Origin: a virus
Virus record (IMG/VR): IMGVR_UViG_3300045141_000158
Span: 1 to 46,632 of that record
Length of the DNA: 46,632 nucleotides
Strand: one strand, 5' to 3'
Shown: positions 39,438 to 46,457 of the stretch, piece by piece
Layout: every line of letters begins with the position of its first letter
Numbering within the stretch: the first letter of the stretch is position 1
Translations under genes and position numbers: made by a program
Notes under the pieces: model-generated
Seen by the model: the letters and a program-made list of their open reading frames with translations, nothing else
What the model was told of the DNA's origin: nothing
The model's database searches: none

Positions 39438-39457
39438 TTCGGCACTCCTTTGCCCGC

Positions 39458-39724
39458 CTACCGGCGAGCGGTTAGGTCCCCCGGAGGGGACATGAAAATC
39501 TTCAAGGCATGGAGAGTGTTCGAGATCATCTGGCGACAGTGGCACGTCTGTCCGTGCATGTCGATGTGATGTTGGTCCAGTTCCTCCAACGCCTTTACCA
39601 TTGCGACGCAGATTTCCAGCAGCCTCGTGTCGACTGGCATCTTGTAGGTCGGGCTCCACGGGTGACAGGAGCAATGGCAGCTCGCCTGTGTGCACCGGCT
39701 TGTGCAGATACACTTAGCGCGCAT
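39458..39724 (-). CDS. Cysteine-rich small protein, 88 aa
   Basis: ATG at 39724, three bases past the upstream stop. The first 25 residues contain six Cys in CxC and CxCxC clusters with a His, and a second THC-like CHC cluster lies near residue 61. The middle is a helix with repeated Glu/Leu. Probable multi-metal binder; unrecognised. Placed between the ssDNA-binding candidate and the Sak4-like gene. Confidence 0.6.
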   Translation of the reverse strand: MRAKCICTSRCTQASCHCSCHPWSPTYKMPVDTRLLEICVAMVKALEELDQHHIDMHGQTCHCRQMISNTLHALKIFMSPPGDLTARR

Positions 39725-39725
39725 A

Positions 39726-40505
39726 CTACTTCGGGAAGACTTCCGGGCCGGCCACCAGCACAGGATCACACTTCCTGCTCGTGCGGGCTGTAGCCCCGTT
39801 ACCCGAAACGGTCTGGAGGTTGTACTTCCCGGCGCGATCCCGCCCCGTGAGATAGTAAGCCTCAGTGAAGAACCGGGCCATGTTGTCGCCCATCTGCCCT
39901 GCGACGCTAGGCCGGATTGTGTCAGTCTTCGTGTCCTCATCCGTCCGCCTCTTCTCGTGGCACAGGACGATGCGGTCGCATGGGAGCGTGAGGAACCCGT
40001 TGAGGTATTCCATCAGTCCCGCGAGGTAGATGCCCCACAGCCGCTCGGTCATGAACGTGACCTTGTGGGTGTACATCAGCAACCGCTGCCAGTGGTCCGC
40101 GACGCTCGTCAGTGTGTCGAGGACCACACAGTCGTAGTCCAGCCCTTCGGGCCGCCGTGCCTGTTGGAGCAACTCGTTCGTGACTCCAACAATCCGCTCG
40201 TAGCCCTGCGGCTTCTTCGCGGGCAGCGTCCCAGTCCCCACGTTCTTAGGATCGGGGCTGAACGGGATCTCGATCTTCTCGGGATTCCCGAGGGGCTCAT
40301 TCGGATTCCACACCCGAATGTACGCACGGTTGGGAAGCTCGACCATCTCGTGCAGCTTCTGATCTGCATCGAGCCACAGCTTCCGCTTGCTTGGATGGTT
40401 GGCCGCGAGCGTAGTCTTACCTACACCTGGGCCGCCGTAGAACAGGTAAGACCGTGAGCCGCTGCCTTCCAAAGCAGCGGTGACGATCTCGAGCTCTTTA
40501 CTCAC
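39726..40505 (-). CDS. Sak4-like RecA-fold ATPase (AAA_24), 259 aa
   Basis: GTG start at 40505 with GGGAGG. Walker A GGPGVGKTT (24-32), Walker B VVLDTLTS (Asp130) and a sensor-like LCHEKRR segment give the compact RecA-like core typical of Sak4 single-strand annealing proteins. Together with the neighbouring nuclease and ssDNA-binding candidate it forms a likely recombination set for replication-linked strand annealing. Confidence 0.8.
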   Translation of the reverse strand: MSKELEIVTAALEGSGSRSYLFYGGPGVGKTTLAANHPSKRKLWLDADQKLHEMVELPNRAYIRVWNPNEPLGNPEKIEIPFSPDPKNVGTGTLPAKKPQGYERIVGVTNELLQQARRPEGLDYDCVVLDTLTSVADHWQRLLMYTHKVTFMTERLWGIYLAGLMEYLNGFLTLPCDRIVLCHEKRRTDEDTKTDTIRPSVAGQMGDNMARFFTEAYYLTGRDRAGKYNLQTVSGNGATARTSRKCDPVLVAGPEVFPK

Positions 40506-40553
40506 GTTGCCTCCCTTAAATCGCTCTACTCAATGAGAGCGATGGTTGGCCTG

Positions 40554-41486
40554 TCAGTCCGCGCGGGGCTCCCACGGTTGTACGAGATACGCGGACTCCA
40601 TCAGAGTCAGACGCGTGTTCTCCCCGGCGATGCACAGGGCGTAGTATTCACAGACACGGTTGTAGGCGCCGCACGCGAATGGGCTGTTCTTGGGCCACAC
40701 CCTGCCCACTTGCATGCGCCTGATTGCATCGACGGCCAAGCACACCTCTTCCTCCCACTCGTCGAACTCGCTCGGAGTCCTGTACGTGTAGAGGCGGGCG
40801 TAGCTCGTGTCGTCGATCTTCGTGGTCACACGGATGGCGTTGACGAGCGCAGACGTGATCTCCCGCCCAATCAACTTGCTGCCACCCTTCATGTACCCGG
40901 TGAATTGTCCGCTGAGCTTGAACCCCGCATCGAATACCATCCCGAATCGGGTGGTGGTCTTGTGATCGAGCGTCATGGGCACGCCCTCTTGGTCGATGAT
41001 CAGGTCGATGCGGCCGATGTACTTGAACTTACCGGTCGAGGCATCGAAGACCAACTCGAAAGGTCGCTCCACTTCGAGCACACGGAACGGTTCCCGTCGC
41101 CACTTCGTGAGGTAGCCCACAAGCAATTCGAGGCCCCGGTCGACTGTCCTGATCTCCTTGGGGTCCTCGAGGTCGTCCGTGTAGTGGACGAGGAACGTCG
41201 CTGCGATCCTGGTGATCGGGTTCCCTTTGCAGCGGAAGCAACCGTCCTGGCAAAGGGGACACTTCACCTTATCGAACGCGGTCCCCCTATAGAGGGTGTC
41301 GAGGGCCTTGTGCATCGCGCCCCCGAACATGAGAGCATTGTCACGCTTGCCCTCATTTGGAACCAGGTGCCTCTCGTACCTGTAGTAATACTTCCGAGGA
41401 CACAACTTGAGCGTGTCAAGTTTTGAGCTGTCGACCCAGAAATCCGACCGCTTGTCGTCCGGCACCGCCGGCACTGTTTCCCCCAT
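40554..41486 (-). CDS. Cas4/RecB-like PD-(D/E)XK nuclease with Fe-S cluster, 310 aa
   Basis: C29 plus C272, C279 and C285 frame the domain as in Cas4/AddB iron-sulfur nucleases. Catalytic residues are H59, D161 (GRIDLII) and D174-x-K176 (LDHKTT). A zinc-knuckle CPLC-x3-C-x2-C at 76-86 is an insertion not usual for the family. Likely single-strand or end-processing exonuclease working with the Sak4-like protein. Start overlaps the upstream gene by 71 bp; GGAAGG precedes it. Confidence 0.85.
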   Translation of the reverse strand: MGETVPAVPDDKRSDFWVDSSKLDTLKLCPRKYYYRYERHLVPNEGKRDNALMFGGAMHKALDTLYRGTAFDKVKCPLCQDGCFRCKGNPITRIAATFLVHYTDDLEDPKEIRTVDRGLELLVGYLTKWRREPFRVLEVERPFELVFDASTGKFKYIGRIDLIIDQEGVPMTLDHKTTTRFGMVFDAGFKLSGQFTGYMKGGSKLIGREITSALVNAIRVTTKIDDTSYARLYTYRTPSEFDEWEEEVCLAVDAIRRMQVGRVWPKNSPFACGAYNRVCEYYALCIAGENTRLTLMESAYLVQPWEPRAD

Positions 41487-41766
41487 TGCTCGATCCTTCC
41501 TCCGTGCTGCTCATGGCATCGCGGATCTGGTCGATGTTGTCGTTGAAGTCCTCCACGCACTCGGCGCAGATGTTCCCGAGCTTGGTCTGGAGTACGATCG
41601 GGGCAGGCTTGTTGCACGCGTCACAGACCTCGGTCTCCTTGGAGCTGAGGTTGACGTACAACTGCGACGCAAGCCACTGCAAGTCAAAGCTGGGCAACTC
41701 GACGTGGCCTCTCCAGTCGAGCCCCTCGATGATGCGGAAGATATTCTTTTCCGTGATCTTGATCAT
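41416..41766 (-). CDS. Zinc-finger protein with disordered tail, 116 aa
   Basis: N-terminal helix, then CDAC and CAEC pairs 20 residues apart, an acidic helix and a Gly/Ser/Asn-rich tail. The tail is dual-coding with the nuclease N-terminus. Not recognised. Confidence 0.75.
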   Translation of the reverse strand: MIKITEKNIFRIIEGLDWRGHVELPSFDLQWLASQLYVNLSSKETEVCDACNKPAPIVLQTKLGNICAECVEDFNDNIDQIRDAMSSTEEGSSNGGNSAGGAGRQAVGFLGRQLKT

Positions 41767-41772
41767 ACCACC

Positions 41773-42036
41773 TCACTCCCCGAAAAGGTCGTCCCTCCAG
41801 TTACGCTTCGACGGGTCCTTCGGCGGCTTCTTCTCGTCCAGGCGCTTCGGACCCTTAGGCTTGCTGCTCGGGACCCTAACTGCTTGAAGCTCGCTGATGG
41901 CCTGGATGAGCTCGTCTTCGGACATGTTGTCGATGGTCTTGCCCATTAGGAGCCTCTCAAACTTCTTGTAGTAGTTAATCTCAGCCGTCGTTGTTCCATA
42001 CGGCCGTGGCCCGTTTGCGGTTGTCCACAGAATCAT
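41773..42036 (-). CDS. Basic hypothetical protein, 87 aa
   Basis: Start uncertain: ATG at 42036 keeps a protein-like N-terminus (WTTANGPRPYG, INYYKKFERLL) but has no ribosome site; ATG at 41946 has GAGAGG and gives 57 aa. The C-terminal half is Lys/Pro-rich, ending in an acidic WRDDLFGE. An inverted repeat (AGGGTCC/GGACCCT, about 42050-42082) lies upstream. Confidence 0.6.
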   Translation of the reverse strand: MILWTTANGPRPYGTTTAEINYYKKFERLLMGKTIDNMSEDELIQAISELQAVRVPSSKPKGPKRLDEKKPPKDPSKRNWRDDLFGE

Positions 42037-42135
42037 GGCATGGGAGCGCCAGGGTCCTATCCCCACACACTTGGGACCCTGACTCATCCGGCGAGAATCG
42101 GCGCATGGCTACGCCAGTGGGGACCGGAGAGCCGC

Positions 42136-42423
42136 TCAGAGGCCCAGGCTCTCGAGGTACGCGGCGCGCTTCCGCTCCTTGGGCTGCTCGTCGTCCTTCT
42201 GGAGCTTCGCGCGCTCGACGCCCTGGAGGTACACGACGTGGGCGTTGATGAACCGACGGAACACGGCCTTCGCCCCGAGCAACGCGATGGCGTCCTCGAT
42301 CGAAGCCGGCAGCTCGGCGTCGAAGTCCTGCTCGGTCTTGTCGTCACCCTTGCCGGTCGACACCTTGAGGGTGATCATCTTGACCTTCGCGTTCTGCTTG
42401 TCCGGAACTTCCAAAGTGGGCAT
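42136..42423 (-). CDS. Hypothetical protein opening the recombination block, 95 aa
   Basis: AAGGAG before ATG at 42423. Beta-rich N-terminus (VKMITLKVSTG), a helix with ELPASIEDAIALLG and a charged C-terminus. Dyad copy g lies 43 bp upstream. Unrecognised; small proteins like this often precede ssDNA-binding genes in phages. Confidence 0.7.
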   Translation of the reverse strand: MPTLEVPDKQNAKVKMITLKVSTGKGDDKTEQDFDAELPASIEDAIALLGAKAVFRRFINAHVVYLQGVERAKLQKDDEQPKERKRAAYLESLGL

Positions 42424-42465
42424 TACTGTTCTCCTTCCCTTTTCGGGGTTAAGTTGGGCAGGTTT

Positions 42466-42494
42466 CTATGGGCTTCAATTTTTGAAACCGAGCG
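42466..42494. repeat. 29-bp dyad repeat, copy g
   Basis: Read on the minus strand it ends TGAA-GCCC-ATAG and points at the gene starting at 42423, the same orientation relative to the gene as copies e and i. Confidence 0.6.
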
Positions 42495-42549
42495 ACCCGC
42501 CGGTAGGGTCTATACTGCAAGCGTCATGCCAAGGGCATTTTGCCCCACC

Positions 42550-42789
42550 TCAACGAGCTAGCCCCCTCACCGCGGTAACCTGGGCACGCAAAGCAGCCTT
42601 GAGCCTGGTCACGTCCCGGTACACAACTGCTAGCCCGCTCAACGATGGGTCGAACATTAACTCGGGGGTAAGCTGGACCTCGCTCCACGCAAAAGGGCGC
42701 CGGGCATGATGTGTAACCATGCCGGCGCCCGTTATTGTGGTACCGTTAAGAACGCGAACCTGTAGCTGCGCAACCAGCTCCCGCCTCAC
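42550..42789 (-). CDS. Hypothetical protein, possibly the 3' part of a frameshifted gene, 79 aa
   Basis: GTG at 42789 is the first standard start in this frame, but the frame stays open and protein-like upstream to 43047 (YDVAQRELWNLAQVICGL and similar). A second frame starts at ATG 42980 with GGGGAG and stops at 42867. Joining the two by a -1 shift near 42880 would give one continuous helical protein. Function unknown. Confidence 0.45.
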   Translation of the reverse strand: MRRELVAQLQVRVLNGTTITGAGMVTHHARRPFAWSEVQLTPELMFDPSLSGLAVVYRDVTRLKAALRAQVTAVRGLAR

Positions 42790-43051
42790 GCCGTCCAGTT
42801 CACCCTGGACGCACGGATACGCCAGCCCACAGATGACTTGGGCTAGGTTCCAGAGCTCGCGCTGTGCTACATCATACAGCCGCCGGTACTCAGGTGAGAC
42901 ATGGCGGCTTGGAGTGTGATAATATTGTCGCGAAAGGCTTCTGAACTCCGCGACTGCGATTGCCAGTGTTCGGTCGTCATGCGTTGTCCGCTCTCCCCAG
43001 GACCTACCCCAACAACACGCTCTGACACAAACACCACACGTACACGTTCAC

Positions 43052-43080
43052 GTTGTTGCTTCAAAAACTGAAACGCCTAC
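43052..43080. repeat. 29-bp dyad repeat, copy h
   Basis: GTTG-N4-TTCA-N5-TGAA-ACGC-CTAC in the gap after the gene ending at 43087. Confidence 0.65.
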
Positions 43081-43086
43081 ACGAGC

Positions 43087-43431
43087 CTAAGTCATCTCCG
43101 TCTCGCGTATGCGCCTGAGGATCTCTAGGTGACCCTGGTACGCTTCCTCTTCAGTAACGTACCTCACCTGATGCGTGATAGTCCCGTCCTCAGGACTCGG
43201 GAATCCTACCACCTTCCGGCTCCCGTCGTCCCTGACGAGGAACCGCATTGTCTCGAATATACAAGGCGGCCCCCCGAACAGGGACTCAATGGACGGGATG
43301 CCTAACCAGATCGTAGACAGAAAGCTATTCCCCATGATCATGTCATGGCGAATGATCCTGTAGCTAGGATCCTCGGACAGCTCGGCCCATTCCCACAGTG
43401 TGATTGGCTTGCCTTTTCGGTCGAGATACAA
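43087..43431 (-). CDS. Hypothetical protein, 114 aa
   Basis: TTG start at 43431 with a strong AGAGGAGG eight bases ahead. Mixed alpha/beta with many Trp, Glu and Arg; begins with a LYDRKGKPITLWEWAE-like segment reminiscent of small phage proteins about substrate display but not assignable. Overlaps the upstream gene by 68 bp. Confidence 0.75.
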   Translation of the reverse strand: MYLDRKGKPITLWEWAELSEDPSYRIIRHDMIMGNSFLSTIWLGIPSIESLFGGPPCIFETMRFLVRDDGSRKVVGFPSPEDGTITHQVRYVTEEEAYQGHLEILRRIRETEMT

Positions 43432-43756
43432 CAGACCGACCTCCTCTCACAAATGCTTCGTGGGCTCCGCGCCTACCAAAGAACTTGACCACCTCCTTTG
43501 TCTCAAGTGTGAACTCGAGAGAACCTTTGCAATCTTCATCGTCGTACAGCCAGTAGAACATGTACCGGGACACATTCACGAGGTCCACGGTCCGTGTCCG
43601 CCAGCCGGGCTTGGTGAACGTCACGGTCCCGAACGCTACTTCCCAGGTCCAGATGTTGTTCGCGGGATCAACGAAGATCCCTTTCGATTTGTCAACACAT
43701 TCGACCTGTCCGTACCGCTCGAGCTGTTCGCTCACTGAGTTTGCTTCTTCTTCCAT
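43364..43756 (-). CDS. Hypothetical protein, 130 aa
   Basis: ATG at 43756; AAGGGA lies 11 bases upstream. Acidic N-terminus, a beta-rich centre with WTWEVAFGTVTFTKPGW, an acidic turn, and a basic C-terminal tail that is shared in another frame with the next gene. Not recognised. Confidence 0.7.
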   Translation of the reverse strand: MEEEANSVSEQLERYGQVECVDKSKGIFVDPANNIWTWEVAFGTVTFTKPGWRTRTVDLVNVSRYMFYWLYDDEDCKGSLEFTLETKEVVKFFGRRGAHEAFVRGGRSVVSRPKRQANHTVGMGRAVRGS

Positions 43757-43779
43757 TTCGTCACAATTCCCTTTCGGGT

Positions 43780-44295
43780 CTACCTGACCCTCCAACCTTT
43801 CTGGCTCGCGATCCAGTCCGTGATGACCAGATTACCGCGATCGCCCTCCTTCACGATATCGCTATCCTGTACAAGGACCTGGGAGCGGGGCAACCACGCT
43901 GGCACTGGGTTCCCTGGGAACATGACCTGCAGCGCCTTGGGCGTGTCACCCACACAGTGAACATTCTTGATGAGGAAATACCCGGGCTTATACTTCTCCA
44001 GCACCGGCCCGGTATTCGCTCCCTTCGCTCCCTCCCCCTTCGCTTTGTCCCTGAAGTCATTGGACCAGTGGGTCTTATCCCGACCCTCTTGGTGGAAACC
44101 TTCCTGCCTCCTCCCGCCCGTCTGCTCCTGCTTGGGCGCGCTCCAGTTTCCGTTCTCGATACACTTCTCCAGGTTCTCGTAGGTCTCCTTCAAGACCAGC
44201 ATGGCATTGTGGGTCCCACCCATGTCCGGGTGGTACTTCTTGGCAAGGGTCCTAAACCCTGCCTTCACAAGCTCGCTAGCCACCTTCTTGTTCAT
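43780..44295 (-). CDS. J-domain (DnaJ-like) protein, 171 aa
   Basis: Residues 5-45 are a minimal J-domain: LVKAGFRTLAKKYHPDMGG with the HPD tripeptide at 22-24, then a KETYENLEKC helix. J-domains stimulate host DnaK/Hsp70 ATPase; here it would recruit the chaperone to phage complexes. The middle is a charged linker; residues 95-171 are a beta-rich domain of unknown fold with WLPRSQVLV and VITDWI. Start overlaps the upstream gene. Confidence 0.8.
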   Translation of the reverse strand: MNKKVASELVKAGFRTLAKKYHPDMGGTHNAMLVLKETYENLEKCIENGNWSAPKQEQTGGRRQEGFHQEGRDKTHWSNDFRDKAKGEGAKGANTGPVLEKYKPGYFLIKNVHCVGDTPKALQVMFPGNPVPAWLPRSQVLVQDSDIVKEGDRGNLVITDWIASQKGWRVR

Positions 44296-44527
44296 CGCAG
44301 ATGTCCTGGAGGTCTGCCAACATTGCCTCGAAGCATTGGCGCCTCTCTTCTTCCGACAGCTGGATTATCTCGGCGTCCTCCTCATCATCATAGACCTTGA
44401 ACTGGAAGACGACCTTGTCCTCCACGATCTCGCCCTCGTCATCAAAATGATGCTCTTGAATGAGTTGGTCGATCACGCGAATGGTACAGGGCCGTCCCCG
44501 CAGCATTATTGCCACGTCGAATGACAT
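44276..44527 (-). CDS. Acidic hypothetical protein, 83 aa
   Basis: ATG at 44527 without a close ribosome site (a GGAG is 19 bases away). Glu/Asp-rich with alternating strands (VVFQFKVYDDEED) and a C-terminal helix. Not recognised. Confidence 0.7.
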   Translation of the reverse strand: MSFDVAIMLRGRPCTIRVIDQLIQEHHFDDEGEIVEDKVVFQFKVYDDEEDAEIIQLSEEERRQCFEAMLADLQDICDEQEGG

Positions 44528-44541
44528 CCAGCAGTTGATGG

Positions 44542-44760
44542 CTATCTCCTGGTCGTTGCCGGCCGCCCGGGATCGCGGCCAACCTGATCATACGCGACGC
44601 GGCCATTGTCGATGCGGATCGAGAACCCACACTTCTCCCCAGTGCACGCCCATGCCTTCCACAGCACGGCCGCGGCACCGCCCCTCGGATCACCACCGTA
44701 GTCAGACAGTGGGACCATCGGGTTCTCCTTGCACTTCGTGCACACCGGGAACGTCAACAT
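44542..44760 (-). CDS. Zinc-ribbon protein, 72 aa
   Basis: GGAGGAAG before ATG at 44760. CTKC near the start and CTGEKC about 34 residues later form the metal site; a Gly-rich loop lies between. Overlaps no neighbour. Nucleic-acid-binding role inferred. Confidence 0.75.
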   Translation of the reverse strand: MLTFPVCTKCKENPMVPLSDYGGDPRGGAAAVLWKAWACTGEKCGFSIRIDNGRVAYDQVGRDPGRPATTRR

Positions 44761-44773
44761 CCTCGTCTTCCTC

Positions 44774-44986
44774 CTACCTCTGTTCGCTGAGTTTGATTAC
44801 GAAACGACGCGGGTGGCTGTCCCGCGACGGCTTGACGAGCAACACAAGCTCCCACTTGCCAACCTCCTCAACCCCACACTCGGCCATCTCCGGCAGGAGC
44901 TTGCAGACCTCGTTCTTGAAATAGTCCAGGATCGCTGCCATGATCCTGAACCGGAGCGGGTCGTGTTCGTTCTTCAAAGGCATCAT
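44774..44986 (-). CDS. Hypothetical protein, 70 aa
   Basis: Two ATGs at 44986 and 44983; the first overlaps the upstream stop (ATGA). Helical N-terminus (RFRIMAAILDYFKNEVCKLL), a beta C-terminus with WELVLLVKPSRD. Not recognised. Confidence 0.7.
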   Translation of the reverse strand: MMPLKNEHDPLRFRIMAAILDYFKNEVCKLLPEMAECGVEEVGKWELVLLVKPSRDSHPRRFVIKLSEQR

Positions 44987-45222
44987 TCTCCAAAGAGATC
45001 CTTGAGGTCAGCTTTGAACCTCTGCGCCACCACAGGATCTTGCTTGCGATCTGGCTTCCCCTTCATCTCGTCTTTCACGATGATGTCCAGGGCTGCGCAG
45101 ATCAATTGATAAACCCACGTGTACATCTCTTCGCGCTCCAGCTCCACGACTGGCAGCAAACGAATCAGCTCGACCGCCTTGAACAGGTGGTGCGAGACTG
45201 GTGTCAACTCTGTGGCGGGCAT
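44983..45222 (-). CDS. Hypothetical helical protein, 79 aa
   Basis: ATG at 45222, within the last codons of the upstream gene; AAGTAAGG ahead. Helical with Leu/Val/Glu and a Lys/Asp-rich end (DLKDLFGE, similar to the DDLFGE end of the gene at 41773). Not recognised. Confidence 0.7.
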   Translation of the reverse strand: MPATELTPVSHHLFKAVELIRLLPVVELEREEMYTWVYQLICAALDIIVKDEMKGKPDRKQDPVVAQRFKADLKDLFGE

Positions 45223-45485
45223 GGCCTTACTTCGATGTGATACGCGGTCAACGGGCGATTCCACTTCCCGTCGGGCCGCTTGGGCTTGCTGTGCGGAACC
45301 CTCTTCCACGTGGAGAACACACTGGTGAGATCCTTGAACCGCATCGCCTCGCCGATCTCGGTGGTCCAGACCACGTGCCCCATGCCATCGTGGGCCTCGG
45401 GGTCATACTCCTTCAAGTACAAGCCCTTGTCCACGATGTCATCGGTCGCGTGGCCCATGTTCACCATCACATATTCGACCGCCAT
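45204..45485 (-). CDS. Hypothetical protein, 93 aa
   Basis: ATG at 45485 just after the upstream stop. Met/His-rich acidic N-terminal half with HVVWTTEIGEAMRF, and a basic Pro/Lys segment (HSKPKRPDGKWNRP). Not recognised. Confidence 0.75.
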   Translation of the reverse strand: MAVEYVMVNMGHATDDIVDKGLYLKEYDPEAHDGMGHVVWTTEIGEAMRFKDLTSVFSTWKRVPHSKPKRPDGKWNRPLTAYHIEVRPCPPQS

Positions 45486-45486
45486 C

Positions 45487-45588
45487 TTAAGACTCGAAGA
45501 TGACGAGGGCCAGGCCCAGGAGAAGGACTCCCAAGCAGATGGTGTTCAAGAGCCCGATGGTGTCGATGATCGCCTGTAATGCTTCCAT
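45487..45588 (-). CDS. Small single-span membrane peptide, 33 aa
   Basis: ATG at 45588 directly follows the upstream TAG (TAGATG); stop TAA at 45487-45489. After an acidic amphipathic start, residues 11-31 are nearly all Leu/Ile/Val/Gly/Ala. Another tiny membrane protein of the early arm; the fit between neighbours argues that it is real. Confidence 0.6.
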   Translation of the reverse strand: MEALQAIIDTIGLLNTICLGVLLLGLALVIFES

Positions 45589-46050
45589 CTATGCGGCCGC
45601 CTTCCCGTTCGACTTCGGGGTCGCGAGCTCGAGCTTCCTGCTCGGACCGTTGCCAACACTCTTGAGCTTCCCGTCCTCGATGAGCTTGAGGCAGATCCTG
45701 TGGCCCGTGCTCGGCGACGACAGCTTGAGCGCCTTCGTGATCATGGCCGCGTTGAACGGCTTGCCGATCCTGCTTGCGTACCCCAGGACCTGGGCCGCGA
45801 GCATCTCGTAGTCGACCTTGCCGACCCGCCTCGTGGCCTTCTTGTGCTTCGCAACCTTCGGTTGCTTGACTTCCCGCGCCTTTTTCATGAGCTTGAGGAA
45901 ACCCTTGGGGATCACGATTGCTTTCCCGCTCAGGACATCCTTGTCATGCACGCTACAGAGATCAAGCTCGACGACGAACTTTCTTGTCACGAGGGCGTAC
46001 TTTACCCTTGCGTGAGCCAGGTCGCACACGAGAACGCTTTTCTGTGCCAC
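45589..46050 (-). CDS. DNA-binding regulator candidate with winged-helix end, 153 aa
   Basis: GTG start at 46050. The N-terminal 40 residues (LVCDLAHARVKYALV, ELDLCSVHDKDVL) show a C/H...DLC-x2-H pattern resembling an actinobacterial/phage zinc-binding module. A Lys-rich linker follows, then residues 78-140 look like a winged helix (AAQVLGYASRIGKPFNAAMI, LKLIEDGKLKSVGNG). Second gene from promoter P2; likely an early transcription regulator. Confidence 0.65.
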   Translation of the reverse strand: MAQKSVLVCDLAHARVKYALVTRKFVVELDLCSVHDKDVLSGKAIVIPKGFLKLMKKAREVKQPKVAKHKKATRRVGKVDYEMLAAQVLGYASRIGKPFNAAMITKALKLSSPSTGHRICLKLIEDGKLKSVGNGPSRKLELATPKSNGKAAA

Positions 46051-46318
46051 GTTTCACCTCACTAATCCCATCCAGAATTGCCGCACGCGCGTCGGCATGT
46101 GAATAATCCTTGATGAAGGTCGCGTAATCTTCATCCTTCTTGTAGGACCGGGAGAACTGCTTTCCAGTTCGCTTCTCCCAGATGTCCTTCCTGGTCGTGT
46201 CACACCTCAGGCACTCCAGCCTGACCTCCCTGCGCCCATCCTCGAGGACGAACACCGGGGTCAGAACCTGCCAGGCGTGATGGGCCAGGGCCCTACACAG
46301 AACTGACTGGCGCCGCAT
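45962..46318 (-). CDS. First gene of the P2 early operon, Cys/His protein, 118 aa
   Basis: AAGGAGAG before ATG at 46318. The pattern CRALAHHAW, LECLRCDTTRKDIW, then a SRSYKKDEDY segment resembles a phage protein family I associate with actinobacterial phages (C-x4-H-x-W, C-x2-C). The C-terminal 30 residues are Arg/Lys-rich and overlap the next gene by 89 bp. Immediate-early expression is expected. Confidence 0.75.
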   Translation of the reverse strand: MRRQSVLCRALAHHAWQVLTPVFVLEDGRREVRLECLRCDTTRKDIWEKRTGKQFSRSYKKDEDYATFIKDYSHADARAAILDGISEVKRGTEKRSRVRPGSRKGKVRPRDKKVRRRA

Positions 46319-46359
46319 GCACTCTCTCCTTCACGTCCACACTCCTTTGCGGGTTCACG

Positions 46360-46379
46360 GCGTGGCGGGATTGCCACGC
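46360..46379 (-). promoter_or_regulatory. Leader hairpin downstream of P2
   Basis: Minus strand GCGTGGC-AATCCC-GCCACGC, a 7-bp stem whose AATNNN loop matches the first hairpins of leaders L2 and L3. Confidence 0.55.
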
Positions 46380-46401
46380 GAGTCCTAACGCGAACAGGAA
46401 A

Positions 46402-46430
46402 ACGATAGCACGATTCAAGCCACGTGTCAA
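46402..46430 (-). promoter_or_regulatory. Early promoter P2 (sigma70-like)
   Basis: Minus strand TTGACA (46430-46425), 17-bp spacer, TATCGT (46407-46402), A-rich upstream tract. Near-twin of P1; drives the operon that runs from 46318 towards 33304. Confidence 0.85.
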
Positions 46431-46457
46431 GTATTTTTTACTCAAGCGATTCATCAG

